7,547 nucleotides of DNA from JAMQKA01 sp043951865 (lineage in GTDB: Bacteria; Bacteroidota; Rhodothermia; Balneolales; Balneolaceae): contig NZ_JBINJF010000064.1 in NCBI RefSeq assembly GCF_043951865.1, positions 1-7,547 on the forward strand, written 5' to 3'. Below, one piece after another: positions 1 through 7,254 of the stretch. The translations under genes were made by a program, and so were the position numbers. The notes beneath the pieces are model-generated. The model had not been told where the DNA came from and made no database searches. It was given only the letters and a program-made list of their open reading frames with translations. The first letter of the stretch is position 1. Every line of letters starts with the position of its first letter.

Positions 1-64
1 GATTCGATTATGCCAATATGGTGCCTTAGATGAACTAAATAAGTTATTATTGACAAACAGGGAT

Positions 65-94
65 GTTCATTTTTTCAGTGAAGAAAAAACGAAC
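65..94. repeat. AT-rich hairpin, 12-bp arms with one mismatch
   Basis: GTTCATTTTTTC (65-76) and GAAAAAACGAAC (83-94) are inverted copies with a single mismatch around a 6-nt loop. The T-rich arm could act as a weak terminator or mark the end of an older element. No flanking gene is visible to decide between these. Confidence 0.4.
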
Positions 95-303
95 CTGCAA
101 CATTCACCATAAAATCCCAGATGTTGTTCTATTGGAACTTCTTTTGTGGCTCCTGCTTATCAACGTTGGGAGACGTTGCTGGCACCTGTAGCAGGGATTT
201 TCTGGACTTTGGGCGCTTGCGTAGAAAATGGTCTTATCCTCTCCGGCATGGCGATTTCTGAGCCGCCCCGGGCAAACGCAGCGAAGGCGCGGTTTGGTTA
301 TTT

Positions 304-357
304 GTTACTAGTTATTAGTTATTTATAGGTCTTAACTAATAACTAATAACCAATAAC
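304..357. repeat. AT-rich inverted repeat of TAACTAATAAC units
   Basis: GTTATTAGTTAT (311-322) is a perfect inverted copy of ATAACTAATAAC (339-350), with a 16-nt loop. The pairing extends imperfectly to 304-322 with 339-357, with two further mismatches. The right arm is itself a run of AATAACTAATAACC-like direct units. It lies between non-coding blocks and is best described as an intergenic palindromic repeat. Confidence 0.6.
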
Positions 358-617
358 TAATTTCTGCCGGTGAATTTTGGGTGTCTTGTTCACACAAAAA
401 GGAACACCTCTGCGGTGGGAAAGGCTTTCTTAATTTTTTACAAGTCCTAATGAATGGAATGAATTTTTGAAAAACCAAGAGTTTTGTCCGAGAACACCGT
501 GATCGAATTCAAAGCCGCCGCTTAAAATCCACAAAAGAGGATTTGGAATGCGCAAAGATGCCGATATTGGCAAAATAACAGTTTGCAGTGCCTCTTGGCA
601 CTCCATATCAAATCCCC

Positions 618-1313
618 TCAATTACTGATCAGGTATAATTGATTCACGGAATCGTCCACCTCGTAGCTGTTTTCTGATTTCATATCAATTTCAACAGCTG
701 GCGACCCGGAACTATCTGCCAGGGTCAACGAACCGACATGCCGGGTACTACTGAGATCCCAGCTTAACCTGACTGGCCCTTCTCCCTCTTCCGGGGCCAT
801 CGCAAGCTCCCATACCACTTCATCGCGGGTAACCGGGCGCATATCGCCCCGCAGGTTATACCCTTCAATTCGAAAGAAAGCGTAAAACGAGCCTCCGGGT
901 GGAGCGGGAGGCGCTTCGATATCAGCTGAAGGGTCGAAGCCACTGGTCGACTCTTCCTGCATTCCAAAAAACAGGGTACTGCTGTTCTTCCCGTCCGATA
1001 TTGTCAGCTCTTCCGTAAAAGCGGCCACGGGAGCTTCCGGGCGTTGAAAATTAGCCACCAGGTCGGTCTCTTCTGTAATGGTAAAGATAAGCGGATTTTC
1101 GGTAGACGCCGTATCCCCCGACCAGCCGGCAAACTCCCACCCCTCATTTGGAACAGCCTGAACCTCGATGGTGACCATATCACGATAGTAGGCGGTATCT
1201 GTACTTACCGTCCCAGTTCCCGGAGGATTTACCGATGCCGTAAACCGGTGCTCCTCAAGCGGACACTGGGTCATGATAAATGCAAGAATGCTATAAATGA
1301 CTAATACTCGCAT
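618..1313 (-). CDS. Exported protein: InlB B-repeat-like domain plus beta-rich module
   Basis: This 231-residue protein begins with a short hydrophobic segment (residues 3-16, LVIYSILAFIM) ending at Cys17 (MTQC). That could be a lipobox with an unusual Gln at -1, so it may be a lipoprotein or simply secreted. Residues ~22-90 match the pattern of InlB B-repeat/Flg_new-type domains: a TASVNPPGTGTVS strand, a VTIEVQAVPNEGWEF strand, then AGWSGD and a closing DLVANF. Residues ~95-231 carry a second module with FFGM, GFD, an APPAPPGG turn, a late DMKS and a terminal YLISN. It resembles the module preceding the sorting domain of the upstream large protein. The gene starts 27 nt after that gene's stop on the same strand, with no terminator visible between them, so co-transcription is likely. 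A GGAG lies 14 nt before the ATG, longer than ideal spacing. No enzymatic motif is seen; a cell-envelope role is inferred. The protein stops where a T9SS domain would be expected to begin. Confidence 0.85.
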   Translation of the reverse strand: MRVLVIYSILAFIMTQCPLEEHRFTASVNPPGTGTVSTDTAYYRDMVTIEVQAVPNEGWEFAGWSGDTASTENPLIFTITEETDLVANFQRPEAPVAAFTEELTISDGKNSSTLFFGMQEESTSGFDPSADIEAPPAPPGGSFYAFFRIEGYNLRGDMRPVTRDEVVWELAMAPEEGEGPVRLSWDLSSTRHVGSLTLADSSGSPAVEIDMKSENSYEVDDSVNQLYLISN

Positions 1314-1340
1314 GGTTGTTTAGCCGACTCCAAAATTCAG

Positions 1341-4300
1341 TTATTTAACCAGTGTTATTTTCTGGACCTCCTGGTACGAACCGGCCCGTATCTGCACAAA
1401 ATAGAGTCCGCTGGAGAGATCAGATGCATTGAACGGGATCTGGTAGTTTCCCGCGGATTGCTCTTTGTCCACCAGCGTCGCCACTTTTTGTCCCAGCAGG
1501 TCGTACACCTCCAGCGTCACCTTGAGCGCCTCGGGAATGGCGTACCGGATTGTTGTTGACGGGTTGAATGGATTGGGATAGTTTGGTTTCAGCTCTACCT
1601 GCTCAGGCACCGCCTGCTGATTATCGGATAATGGGAAAAGAGCAATATAATCTACGGGGTCGTTGATGTAGCGAACATCACCCGCAGCCAGCGTTCTTGT
1701 TTCCGTTTGCTGTCCCTTCCTGAACAGCTTTAACTCATAAGTACCCGCATGCTGACTATGGTTCAGCTCAACAGATACCGGATATTTCCCGGCCTTCAAT
1801 TCTATAAGTACGCTATCCTTTTCCGCAAGGCGGTAGTCGCCGTCAAACCGTACATCCAGCACAGGCTGCGGGGGAGCCGGGGGCAGTGAAAAATTGCGCT
1901 TGCTCCAGTCGCCGCTGAGCGAGCCTCCCATATAAAGATGTTGCGTTACCTCTCCGCTGCCGAAAGTAAGGCGGTCAAAACGGTCGGTTACTTCGGAGAC
2001 CGCTACCGTTTCCCGATCGACTTTTTCCCTCTCTTTTGTCTTGCGGCCAGCCCCCACTACGATGGTTCCCGGTTCAGCGGCACGGACATAATAGCCCCGG
2101 CCCGGAACCAGCTTCTCGACCGCCTGGTAGGCCCCGGCATAGCCCTGGTAAGTGCCGTCAATGATAATATTTCCCGGATCCTGAACCATCGCCAGATCCA
2201 GTACCGAGTCCACCGGGGCCCCAATCAAGTTCCAGCCGGTTTTCAGAGGAACCGAAATTTGCTCAACGGGCGGTCCCTTCATCATCACCTCGGTTGGCTC
2301 ATCGATACGCAGCCAGTATCCCGCCCCGACGGCTACCACCGAATCAGGACGATAGCTGCCGTCATAGGCATACAATGTTTGAGGATCGACGCCCGGGAAC
2401 AGCGTTTCGACAGCGCTGTCTGCCACCGCAATCGGTCGACTTACCAGATGCCAGCCGGGCTCATATATATGGCTCCACTCATTGATGTATGACTTACTGG
2501 CCGCCTCTGACCAGGGACTTTCGTTCCCAAGCGTATCGGTTGCCGTTATGCTGTAATAATAGGTAGTACCTCCCGTCACCGTCTCATCCAAAAACGTGGT
2601 AGCGGAAAGGGAATCCTCCAGCAACTGTGATTTTTCGAACTCTCCCGCCGTTGTATTCCGGTACAGCGCATAGGAATGGAGATCTCCTTTTTCAACCGGA
2701 GACCACTCAACCCGGAGCCCCGTTTCTTCCCATTCGATGTCGGTAATCTCTGGTGCACGCGGGGGAATGTTGTCAACATAGACCCTCTGAATGCTCGACA
2801 AGTTACTTTCATTACCGACCGTATCCACCGAGGTGACCGCGTAATACAGATAGCTCTCCCGCTCACCCGGCCGATCCGTAAAGAGCGTATCTGTAATTTC
2901 ATCGGCCAGTAAAAAGTCGACCGTCTGCTCAATACTCTCAGTATCACTCCTGTATACCCGGTATTCAGCCAGATCGTCGCTGACAGCCTCGTCCCACTGC
3001 AGTACAACACCGGTATCGGTTACCGTCGTTTTGAGGTTCTGCGTAACCGGTGGAGCCTCCTGGTCAAACTGGATATCCACTACTTCGGCCGGAGTGCTTG
3101 CATTTCCCGCCGTATCCACGGCTGTTACCGTATAGTAATGCGTGCCGGCAGAGCCCGCAACAGAGTAGGAAGCCGTCGTATCCTGCGTACTGGTCAGATG
3201 CTCTGCATCGTTCAAGCCGGAATCAGGTTCAGGCAACTTGAAAACTTCATAGTGATGATGGTCTTCGGTATTCACGGGTTGCCAGGTCAAAAGTATTCCA
3301 TCTCCGGTAATTTCTCCCTCCAGACCGAGGGGCGCTTCCGGCGGATTTTTATCATATTCGACAGCCAGCAATTCTGAAGCCTCACTCTCATTCCCGGTGG
3401 TATCCAGACTCGTCACTTTATAGTAAAACCTTCCCTGGACTGCGCCCAGGGTATCACTAAAGTGAGCGGATTTCAGTCCCCCGGCGAGCAAAGTTTGCTG
3501 ATTCAGTAAAAATTCAGCATCCCGGCCCCGATACAGTTGGTAGCTCGCAAAATCTGCCGCCTCAACGGCTTCCCAATCGATCCGGACCCCCAGGTCAAAC
3601 TTTTCGGCTGTTACGCTCCCGGGAGCCGAAGGCGGAGTGTTGTCAAAGTAGACCGAGATTTCGTCAGAAGATTCGCTCTGGTTCCCCGCCGTATCATAAG
3701 CCGCCACCCGGTAATAGTAGAACTGTTCCCCCTCGACCTCGAGATCATGAAACGAGGAGGTTGTCAATGTATCGGTAAGCAGGGATTGTTCATTGACGGA
3801 AAACCCGCTTTCGGTGGAGCGATATAATTTGTAGCCCTGCAGGTCGGGGGCTTCACTGGGTGACCAGCTCGTAATGAGGGTATCCGCCGACTGGTATCCA
3901 AAGAGATTTCCAGGCGCTGCCGGAGGCGAATCTGTAACGGTCACGGAAAAAGACCGTTGGGTTGTGCCCCCCTGGTCATCTTCCGCCCAAACTCCCACTG
4001 TTGTTGTGCCCGGCGACTGCGCTTCAATTGTGAGCGTACTGCCACTGACTTCCACCGCGGCAACAGAGGGAATTTCCGCCATGGCGCTGAACGTCAAGGG
4101 CCCTCCTTCAGGATCCAAAAAATAGTTCTCCAGGTTCAGGGTAATCGCCTGATCCGTGACATCCATCTCCTGGTCTTCAACAGGTTGTACCACTTCCGGC
4201 GGATTGTTTGAAGTCGCCCGGAGCGGCAACGACGAATGTTCGTTTTCCAGAGTCCATGTCGGGGTTACGCCATTGACCGGGGTTGCCGGTAACCCGTCAA

Positions 4301-5360
4301 TCCTGAATTCAATAACTTCCCCCTCTTCAAGACCTTCATCCACCCGGGTTTCAGGATTGTCCCGGTACACCTTCATTCCATATCCGCCGGGATACTCCAC
4401 CGTATCCGAACCCGCTATGGTTCCACTCTGGTCGTAGGCATTGATCACCGTCCCTGGCTGTACCGGCTCTCCATCCAGTGTCGTATTGACCTCACTATAG
4501 AAACTGATCCATTGATCCGACGGAATGACCCCCGACTCGACCGTTGCAGAAAATGGAACCAGATAAGGAATGTCCGTAATATCGTAATCGAGGTCGTAAG
4601 GAGCAGATTTCTCCAGGCGGTTAAGTTGTGTTGGCATCCAGTTCAGGGCATTTGAGTATACCAGCAAAACGCCCCGAATATCACCCTGTATGTCCCGGGA
4701 ATTAAACGAAGCTTGCACCTCCAGTTGATTGTCGACGCCAATCCGCGATTCTTCCGGGTTAAATGTGAAGGCCGGGTTAAGCGCACCCGGAAGAACCGTA
4801 ATGGAGTCGATGCGGAGCTCTTCCAGCCCGGTATTCTCTATCGTCAAATTCTGATCAATCGTGGTTCCCGCCCTGACGGTCCCTAAATCAAGAACCGGCT
4901 GGCTGACGGAAACTGTCGGACCTGTAATGCTGATATCCAGCAGTATACGCTCTTCCTGTTCGGCCCACACCAGTTTCTCAGGCTCTTCCGGAACCGCCTC
5001 CACTCCATTGACCTTGAGTGTCAACGGGTCGCCCGGCTCCGCGCCCTCATCGACTTCGGTACCGGGATCATCTCCGTAGACTCTCATCGGCCCGAACCGC
5101 CCCCTCTCTTCCGTTACAATTATTCCACACAGCACTCCATCCGGATCAAACACCTGGACGACCGTACCTCGTGGTGCCGGCTCCTCATTGATCAAGAACA
5201 GGTCGTTACTCGAATAGGTGATCCAGCGATCGGAGGGCTCAACTGGATTGTCCGGAAATATTTCCTGGGCTCTCAAGGGTATGGCAATCATAAACAGGCA
5301 GCAGAGGATGAACGATATCACCCCTCCGGCCAGCTTTTGCACATTCCTGAAGTAGTTCAT
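1341..5360 (-). CDS. Large modular T9SS-secreted surface protein with five Fn3 domains
   Basis: This 1339-residue protein is predicted to cross the inner membrane by Sec and the outer membrane by the type IX system. A signal peptide covers residues 1-31 (hydrophobic 12-28, cut near LRAQ). Domains follow in order. A ~100-residue domain at 43-145 is repeated at 281-380 (shared SDxWI, GTV, VYxDxP, VDEG). An ASH/choice-of-anchor-D-like domain lies at ~148-275 (LDLGTVRAGTT, ENTG). A cadherin-like domain with YFLDPEGGPLTF spans ~386-476. Five fibronectin type III repeats lie at ~479-572, 577-669, 673-766, 769-862 and 867-958, each with W...Y.LYR and YYxVTAxDTxGN. Two GWHLVSRP/GWNLIGAP modules fill ~960-1105, then a beta-rich module ~1125-1243. 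The type A sorting domain is residues ~1252-1339 (PNYPNPFNPSTTI...SSGLYFVQI...KITLVK). No catalytic motif is visible; adhesion or matrix function is inferred. The ATG has GGGG about 6 nt upstream. It is first gene of a likely operon with the 231-residue protein. Confidence 0.95.
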   Translation of the reverse strand: MNYFRNVQKLAGGVISFILCCLFMIAIPLRAQEIFPDNPVEPSDRWITYSSNDLFLINEEPAPRGTVVQVFDPDGVLCGIIVTEERGRFGPMRVYGDDPGTEVDEGAEPGDPLTLKVNGVEAVPEEPEKLVWAEQEERILLDISITGPTVSVSQPVLDLGTVRAGTTIDQNLTIENTGLEELRIDSITVLPGALNPAFTFNPEESRIGVDNQLEVQASFNSRDIQGDIRGVLLVYSNALNWMPTQLNRLEKSAPYDLDYDITDIPYLVPFSATVESGVIPSDQWISFYSEVNTTLDGEPVQPGTVINAYDQSGTIAGSDTVEYPGGYGMKVYRDNPETRVDEGLEEGEVIEFRIDGLPATPVNGVTPTWTLENEHSSLPLRATSNNPPEVVQPVEDQEMDVTDQAITLNLENYFLDPEGGPLTFSAMAEIPSVAAVEVSGSTLTIEAQSPGTTTVGVWAEDDQGGTTQRSFSVTVTDSPPAAPGNLFGYQSADTLITSWSPSEAPDLQGYKLYRSTESGFSVNEQSLLTDTLTTSSFHDLEVEGEQFYYYRVAAYDTAGNQSESSDEISVYFDNTPPSAPGSVTAEKFDLGVRIDWEAVEAADFASYQLYRGRDAEFLLNQQTLLAGGLKSAHFSDTLGAVQGRFYYKVTSLDTTGNESEASELLAVEYDKNPPEAPLGLEGEITGDGILLTWQPVNTEDHHHYEVFKLPEPDSGLNDAEHLTSTQDTTASYSVAGSAGTHYYTVTAVDTAGNASTPAEVVDIQFDQEAPPVTQNLKTTVTDTGVVLQWDEAVSDDLAEYRVYRSDTESIEQTVDFLLADEITDTLFTDRPGERESYLYYAVTSVDTVGNESNLSSIQRVYVDNIPPRAPEITDIEWEETGLRVEWSPVEKGDLHSYALYRNTTAGEFEKSQLLEDSLSATTFLDETVTGGTTYYYSITATDTLGNESPWSEAASKSYINEWSHIYEPGWHLVSRPIAVADSAVETLFPGVDPQTLYAYDGSYRPDSVVAVGAGYWLRIDEPTEVMMKGPPVEQISVPLKTGWNLIGAPVDSVLDLAMVQDPGNIIIDGTYQGYAGAYQAVEKLVPGRGYYVRAAEPGTIVVGAGRKTKEREKVDRETVAVSEVTDRFDRLTFGSGEVTQHLYMGGSLSGDWSKRNFSLPPAPPQPVLDVRFDGDYRLAEKDSVLIELKAGKYPVSVELNHSQHAGTYELKLFRKGQQTETRTLAAGDVRYINDPVDYIALFPLSDNQQAVPEQVELKPNYPNPFNPSTTIRYAIPEALKVTLEVYDLLGQKVATLVDKEQSAGNYQIPFNASDLSSGLYFVQIRAGSYQEVQKITLVK

Positions 5361-5620
5361 CTATCCCCGAACCAGTTAGTAAAAACATATTAATCTAAGC
5401 CAAAATAATATTATAAATTTCGGTAAAAATCGAATCTTATAATATAACTTGATGCCTGCACACAGTATATCATATTCCGCTTGAACAGGCTGAATGAAAT
5501 CTTTTCAACCTCTTTTATAACTGATAAAATGCGTAATGATTTCCAACTACAACCATGATCGGGATCCCGTACTCCTGAAACCCAGTCCCGGTACCATAAC
5601 TGCACTGCAAAATGCTGGTA

Positions 5621-5864
5621 GAGGCTGTCCAAAAAGTCCAATAAGGGGGAACGCCACTTAAATAATCAAGGCGTGGTCAATCTCCCTAAATCTCTCTTCT
5701 CCAAGAGGGACTTTATGGTCGCTCATTCCATATATGAAGAGCTGTTTTTTCATCATTGAGTTCCTCCTTGGAGAAGGAGGACAGGAGGATTGATCTTCCA
5801 TTTCTTCCACAAACCTAAATTATTAATGAATGCAACTATCTGTCGAGACTTTTTGGACAGCCTC
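5621..5864. mobile_element. MITE-like element with perfect 18-bp terminal inverted repeats
   Basis: GAGGCTGTCCAAAAAGTC at 5621-5638 is repeated exactly, inverted, at 5847-5864, bounding a 244-bp unit with no coding sequence. Ends of the form GAGGCTGTCCAAAAAG are typical of bacterial insertion-sequence termini, so this is probably a non-autonomous derivative moved by a transposase elsewhere in the genome. Inside is a second inverted pair, CTTCTCCAAG (5696-5705) with CTTGGAGAAG (5767-5776). I see no clear target-site duplication: the left flank ends GGTA and the right flank begins ACGT. It could be old, or its target duplication may have decayed. Confidence 0.65.
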
Positions 5865-5969
5865 ACGTTACATCGATGCATTCTATATGGTAATCCCTCA
5901 GAGAATATTATTTTCCTCAACAGAGGTGTCCCTCGTCTTGATACAAAAGGGACTCAACAATCAAGGCGG

Positions 5970-6098
5970 TGAATGGGGCAAACGCTGCCGCCTGTGCAGG
6001 CGTGGATGTTGATGGTCCGTCACGCCGGTTGCTCGCTATCAAGGTTCTCACCGGTGCAACATCCACACCCGCCTGCTTCGGCTTCCGGGCCCCATTCA
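5970..6098. repeat. Long nested foldback element (~129 nt)
   Basis: TGAATGGGGC (5970-5979) pairs with GCCCCATTCA (6089-6098). GCAGGC (5996-6001) pairs with GCCTGC (6071-6076). GTGGATGTTG (6002-6011) pairs with CAACATCCAC (6057-6066), leaving a 4-nt bulge ACCC on the right. CCGGT (6025-6029) pairs with ACCGG (6050-6054), and GCCG (5987-5990) can pair with CGGC (6079-6082). The result is an imperfect hairpin of more than 30 bp that could form in DNA or in RNA of either strand. Both strands read open across it, probably a by-product. A REP-like or MITE-like palindrome is the plainest reading; a structured RNA is the alternative. Confidence 0.7.
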
Positions 6099-6208
6099 AG
6101 GCCGGGAAAGACCAAGTTGTATATTTTGTAGCTCGCTCCCTCGTCAGACAGAACTTCTTCAGGTATCGGAACAATTGCTTAACACGTTCATACGATCTCC
6201 CCTTCGAA

Positions 6209-6240
6209 ATTCATCATTTCTAATTCTTCATTTTTCATTC
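6209..6240. repeat. Low-complexity ATTCTTCATTT run
   Basis: The stretch is built from degenerate units ATTCATCATTT, AATTCTTCATTT and TTCATTC in direct orientation. It is pyrimidine-rich on the plus strand and lies between the foldback and the C-run palindrome. No function is evident. Confidence 0.45.
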
Positions 6241-6261
6241 CTCACTGGTCATCCCCCTGCG

Positions 6262-6312
6262 CCCCCTTCGAACTTCAGTTCTCGCTCTTCAATCATCACA
6301 GCCACAAGGGGG
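6262..6312. repeat. CCCCCTT / AAGGGGG palindrome with inner hairpin
   Basis: CCCCCTT (6262-6268) pairs with AAGGGGG (6306-6312). Next to the left arm a smaller hairpin, GAAC-TTCA-GTTC (6270-6281), is nested inside. The element lies just past the 3' end of the lipoprotein gene (stop at 6365) and could contribute to transcript ending. There is no U-tract after the distal arm on the minus strand, so a REP-like repeat is the more likely reading. Confidence 0.4.
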
Positions 6313-6364
6313 AAAGCCCATACTCCCATCCAATTCTTTTTAAATTAATTGCGTCTCCCCTCCT

Positions 6365-7024
6365 TCACTCCACTACAGTGAACAGCGTCTGTACATCCAC
6401 CGGCGTTTCCGCAATGACGGCAAACTGTACTCCCTCCTCATATTCAAAATTCTGATGGCCACTCTCAACCTGGGCAAGTATCTGGTTTACGAGGTCATAA
6501 CTAAAGTTCGGCTGCCCATCTTTTTTGACCACCGCAGGCAGATCTTCGACCGATATTGTCTCCAGGTCAAAGGGCGGATTGGCTCGCAGAGACCATATTG
6601 CGATCTGGAACTCCCGCCAAGTTACCTCCGGGTATTGCTCCTTCAACTCATCCCTGATGTTCAGGAAATAATTGATCGGCTTCCACTTTTCTACGCGGTA
6701 TGTTGAATACAGTTTGATGCCCTCGTACGTGCCGTTGTCCGACTCGATCGGCGTTTGCCAGTCGAGGCACCACCCCTCGTGGTTGCCATCAGCTATGATG
6801 TTATTGCTTCCGACTCCCTTGAACATAATTTCATAAAGAGAACTGCCGGTTTTATTTACCGTAATGGTGGTGTTTTCCGTCCCGTTGATAAACGTGACTT
6901 CCTCTACCGGTTCCAACGTCTTTTCCAGGTCGGCCTCGTGACTTGAATTAAGATTGCAGGAGATACCTGTCAGGCATAACACCGCTACAGACAGAAAGTA
7001 CGTGAGAATTGACGATTTTTTCAT
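6365..7024 (-). CDS. Predicted lipoprotein with thioester-domain (TED)-like Cys-Gln motifs
   Basis: This 219-residue protein has an N-terminal KK followed by a hydrophobic segment (residues 6-20) and a lipobox-like GISC, making Cys23 the likely lipidated residue. After an acidic linker, residues ~40-215 look like a beta-rich globular domain. Two motifs stand out: GWCLDW (Cys86) and FQIAIW (Gln140, with AIW following). Thioester domains of Gram-positive adhesins carry a [YFL]C motif, often followed by a hydrophobic residue and Asp, and a hydrophobic-Q-x-A-hydrophobic-W motif whose Cys and Gln side chains form an internal thioester. Cys86 is the only cysteine in the mature chain besides the lipidated one, so it cannot make an intramolecular disulfide. 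The 54-residue Cys-Gln spacing is shorter than in characterised Gram-positive domains. Covalent surface attachment is inferred, not shown. AGAGGGG sits 4 nt before the ATG, a strong ribosome-binding site. It appears monocistronic here. Confidence 0.9.
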   Translation of the reverse strand: MKKSSILTYFLSVAVLCLTGISCNLNSSHEADLEKTLEPVEEVTFINGTENTTITVNKTGSSLYEIMFKGVGSNNIIADGNHEGWCLDWQTPIESDNGTYEGIKLYSTYRVEKWKPINYFLNIRDELKEQYPEVTWREFQIAIWSLRANPPFDLETISVEDLPAVVKKDGQPNFSYDLVNQILAQVESGHQNFEYEEGVQFAVIAETPVDVQTLFTVVE

Positions 7025-7028
7025 TTTA

Positions 7029-7035
7029 CCCCTCT
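7029..7035 (-). promoter_or_regulatory. Ribosome-binding site of the lipoprotein gene
   Basis: On the minus strand AGAGGGG ends 4 nt before the ATG at 7024. It fixes the start of the 219-residue protein and is stronger than the sites before the other two genes. Confidence 0.55.
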
Positions 7036-7111
7036 AGGTAGATTTATTTGTAGATGACACTCTGTGTGACAGCCGTAGTTATTTTAACTTTATATATAAG
7101 TGACTGTTTTT

Positions 7112-7140
7112 ATTATATAAAAGGATAAATAATTAAGCAA
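7112..7140 (-). promoter_or_regulatory. Candidate promoter of the lipoprotein gene
   Basis: On the minus strand TTGCTT (7140-7135) is followed after exactly 17 nt by TATAAT (7117-7112), which would give a leader of about 80 nt. This fits a general sigma-70 promoter. Bacteroidota primary sigma factors often prefer a different -7 motif (TAnnTTTG), and the whole stretch is AT-rich, so the match may be fortuitous. Confidence 0.35.
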
Positions 7141-7254
7141 TATTTAGTGATGTAAAAAACCCTGACCCTATCCTGAAATGCAATAAAGGGCGCTTTAAAA
7201 TATTAGGATAACATAATCCAACCTGAGTTCGACATAATTGTCTCAACCGGATGC

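Larger units (their letters stand above)
1..617. other. Non-coding block downstream of the 231-residue protein gene
   Basis: No convincing gene is visible here. The block holds an AT-rich hairpin (65-94), an AT-rich inverted repeat of TAACTAATAAC-like units (304-357), and an open minus-strand frame (430-621) that starts with TTG and lacks protein-like features. A plus-strand frame at 146-328 runs directly into the AT repeat (its last residues are YLLLVISYL), so it is probably chance. The GC-rich stretch around 260-295 followed by the AT repeat looks like repetitive intergenic DNA rather than a gene. Confidence 0.6.
5361..6364. other. One-kilobase repeat-rich intergenic region
   Basis: It separates the large surface-protein gene from the thioester-type lipoprotein gene. 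Beside the former is an AT-rich leader (5361-5460) that must hold its promoter. I see no clear -33/-7 pair there, only AT-rich words. Next come a MITE-like element (5621-5864), a long foldback (5970-6098), a low-complexity run (6209-6240) and a C-run/G-run palindrome (6262-6312). Open frames on both strands over the foldback follow from its symmetry and GC content and show no recognisable protein features. Confidence 0.7.

Noticed and set aside
405..417. CACC-GCAGA-GGTG followed by a T-run on the minus strand
   Set aside because: The U-tract is present, but a 4-bp stem is too short to support a terminator call.
587..602. AGTGCC-TCTT-GGCACT hairpin as terminator of the two-gene operon
   Set aside because: The 6-bp stem lies 15 nt beyond the stop, but no U-tract follows on the minus strand, so it does not meet the criteria for an intrinsic terminator.
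430..621. A 63-codon minus-strand frame overlapping the end of the 231-residue gene
   Set aside because: It starts with TTG, has no ribosome-binding site of its own and no recognisable motif. It is more likely repeat DNA than a gene.
1938..2492. A 184-codon open frame on the plus strand
   Set aside because: It is fully antisense to the large surface-protein gene, whose domains are unmistakable. The translated product is Arg/Pro/His-rich without domain features.
2576..3010. A 144-codon minus-strand frame overlapping the fibronectin region
   Set aside because: Its product is Arg/Ser-rich and it lies in a different frame of the same strand, inside the clearly coding Fn3 repeats.
401..5932. GGAACACCTCTG (401-412) inverted as CAGAGGTGTCCC (5921-5932)
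   Set aside because: A 12-mer with one mismatch is expected by chance among all pairs in a window of this size.
5970..6098. Integron attC site
   Set aside because: The palindrome lacks the GTTRRRY and RYYYAAC core sites at its ends, and there is no integrase or cassette array.
5917..6223. Overlapping open frames of about 85 codons on both strands
   Set aside because: They lie on the foldback element, whose symmetry and GC content keep both strands open. No start signal or domain is seen.
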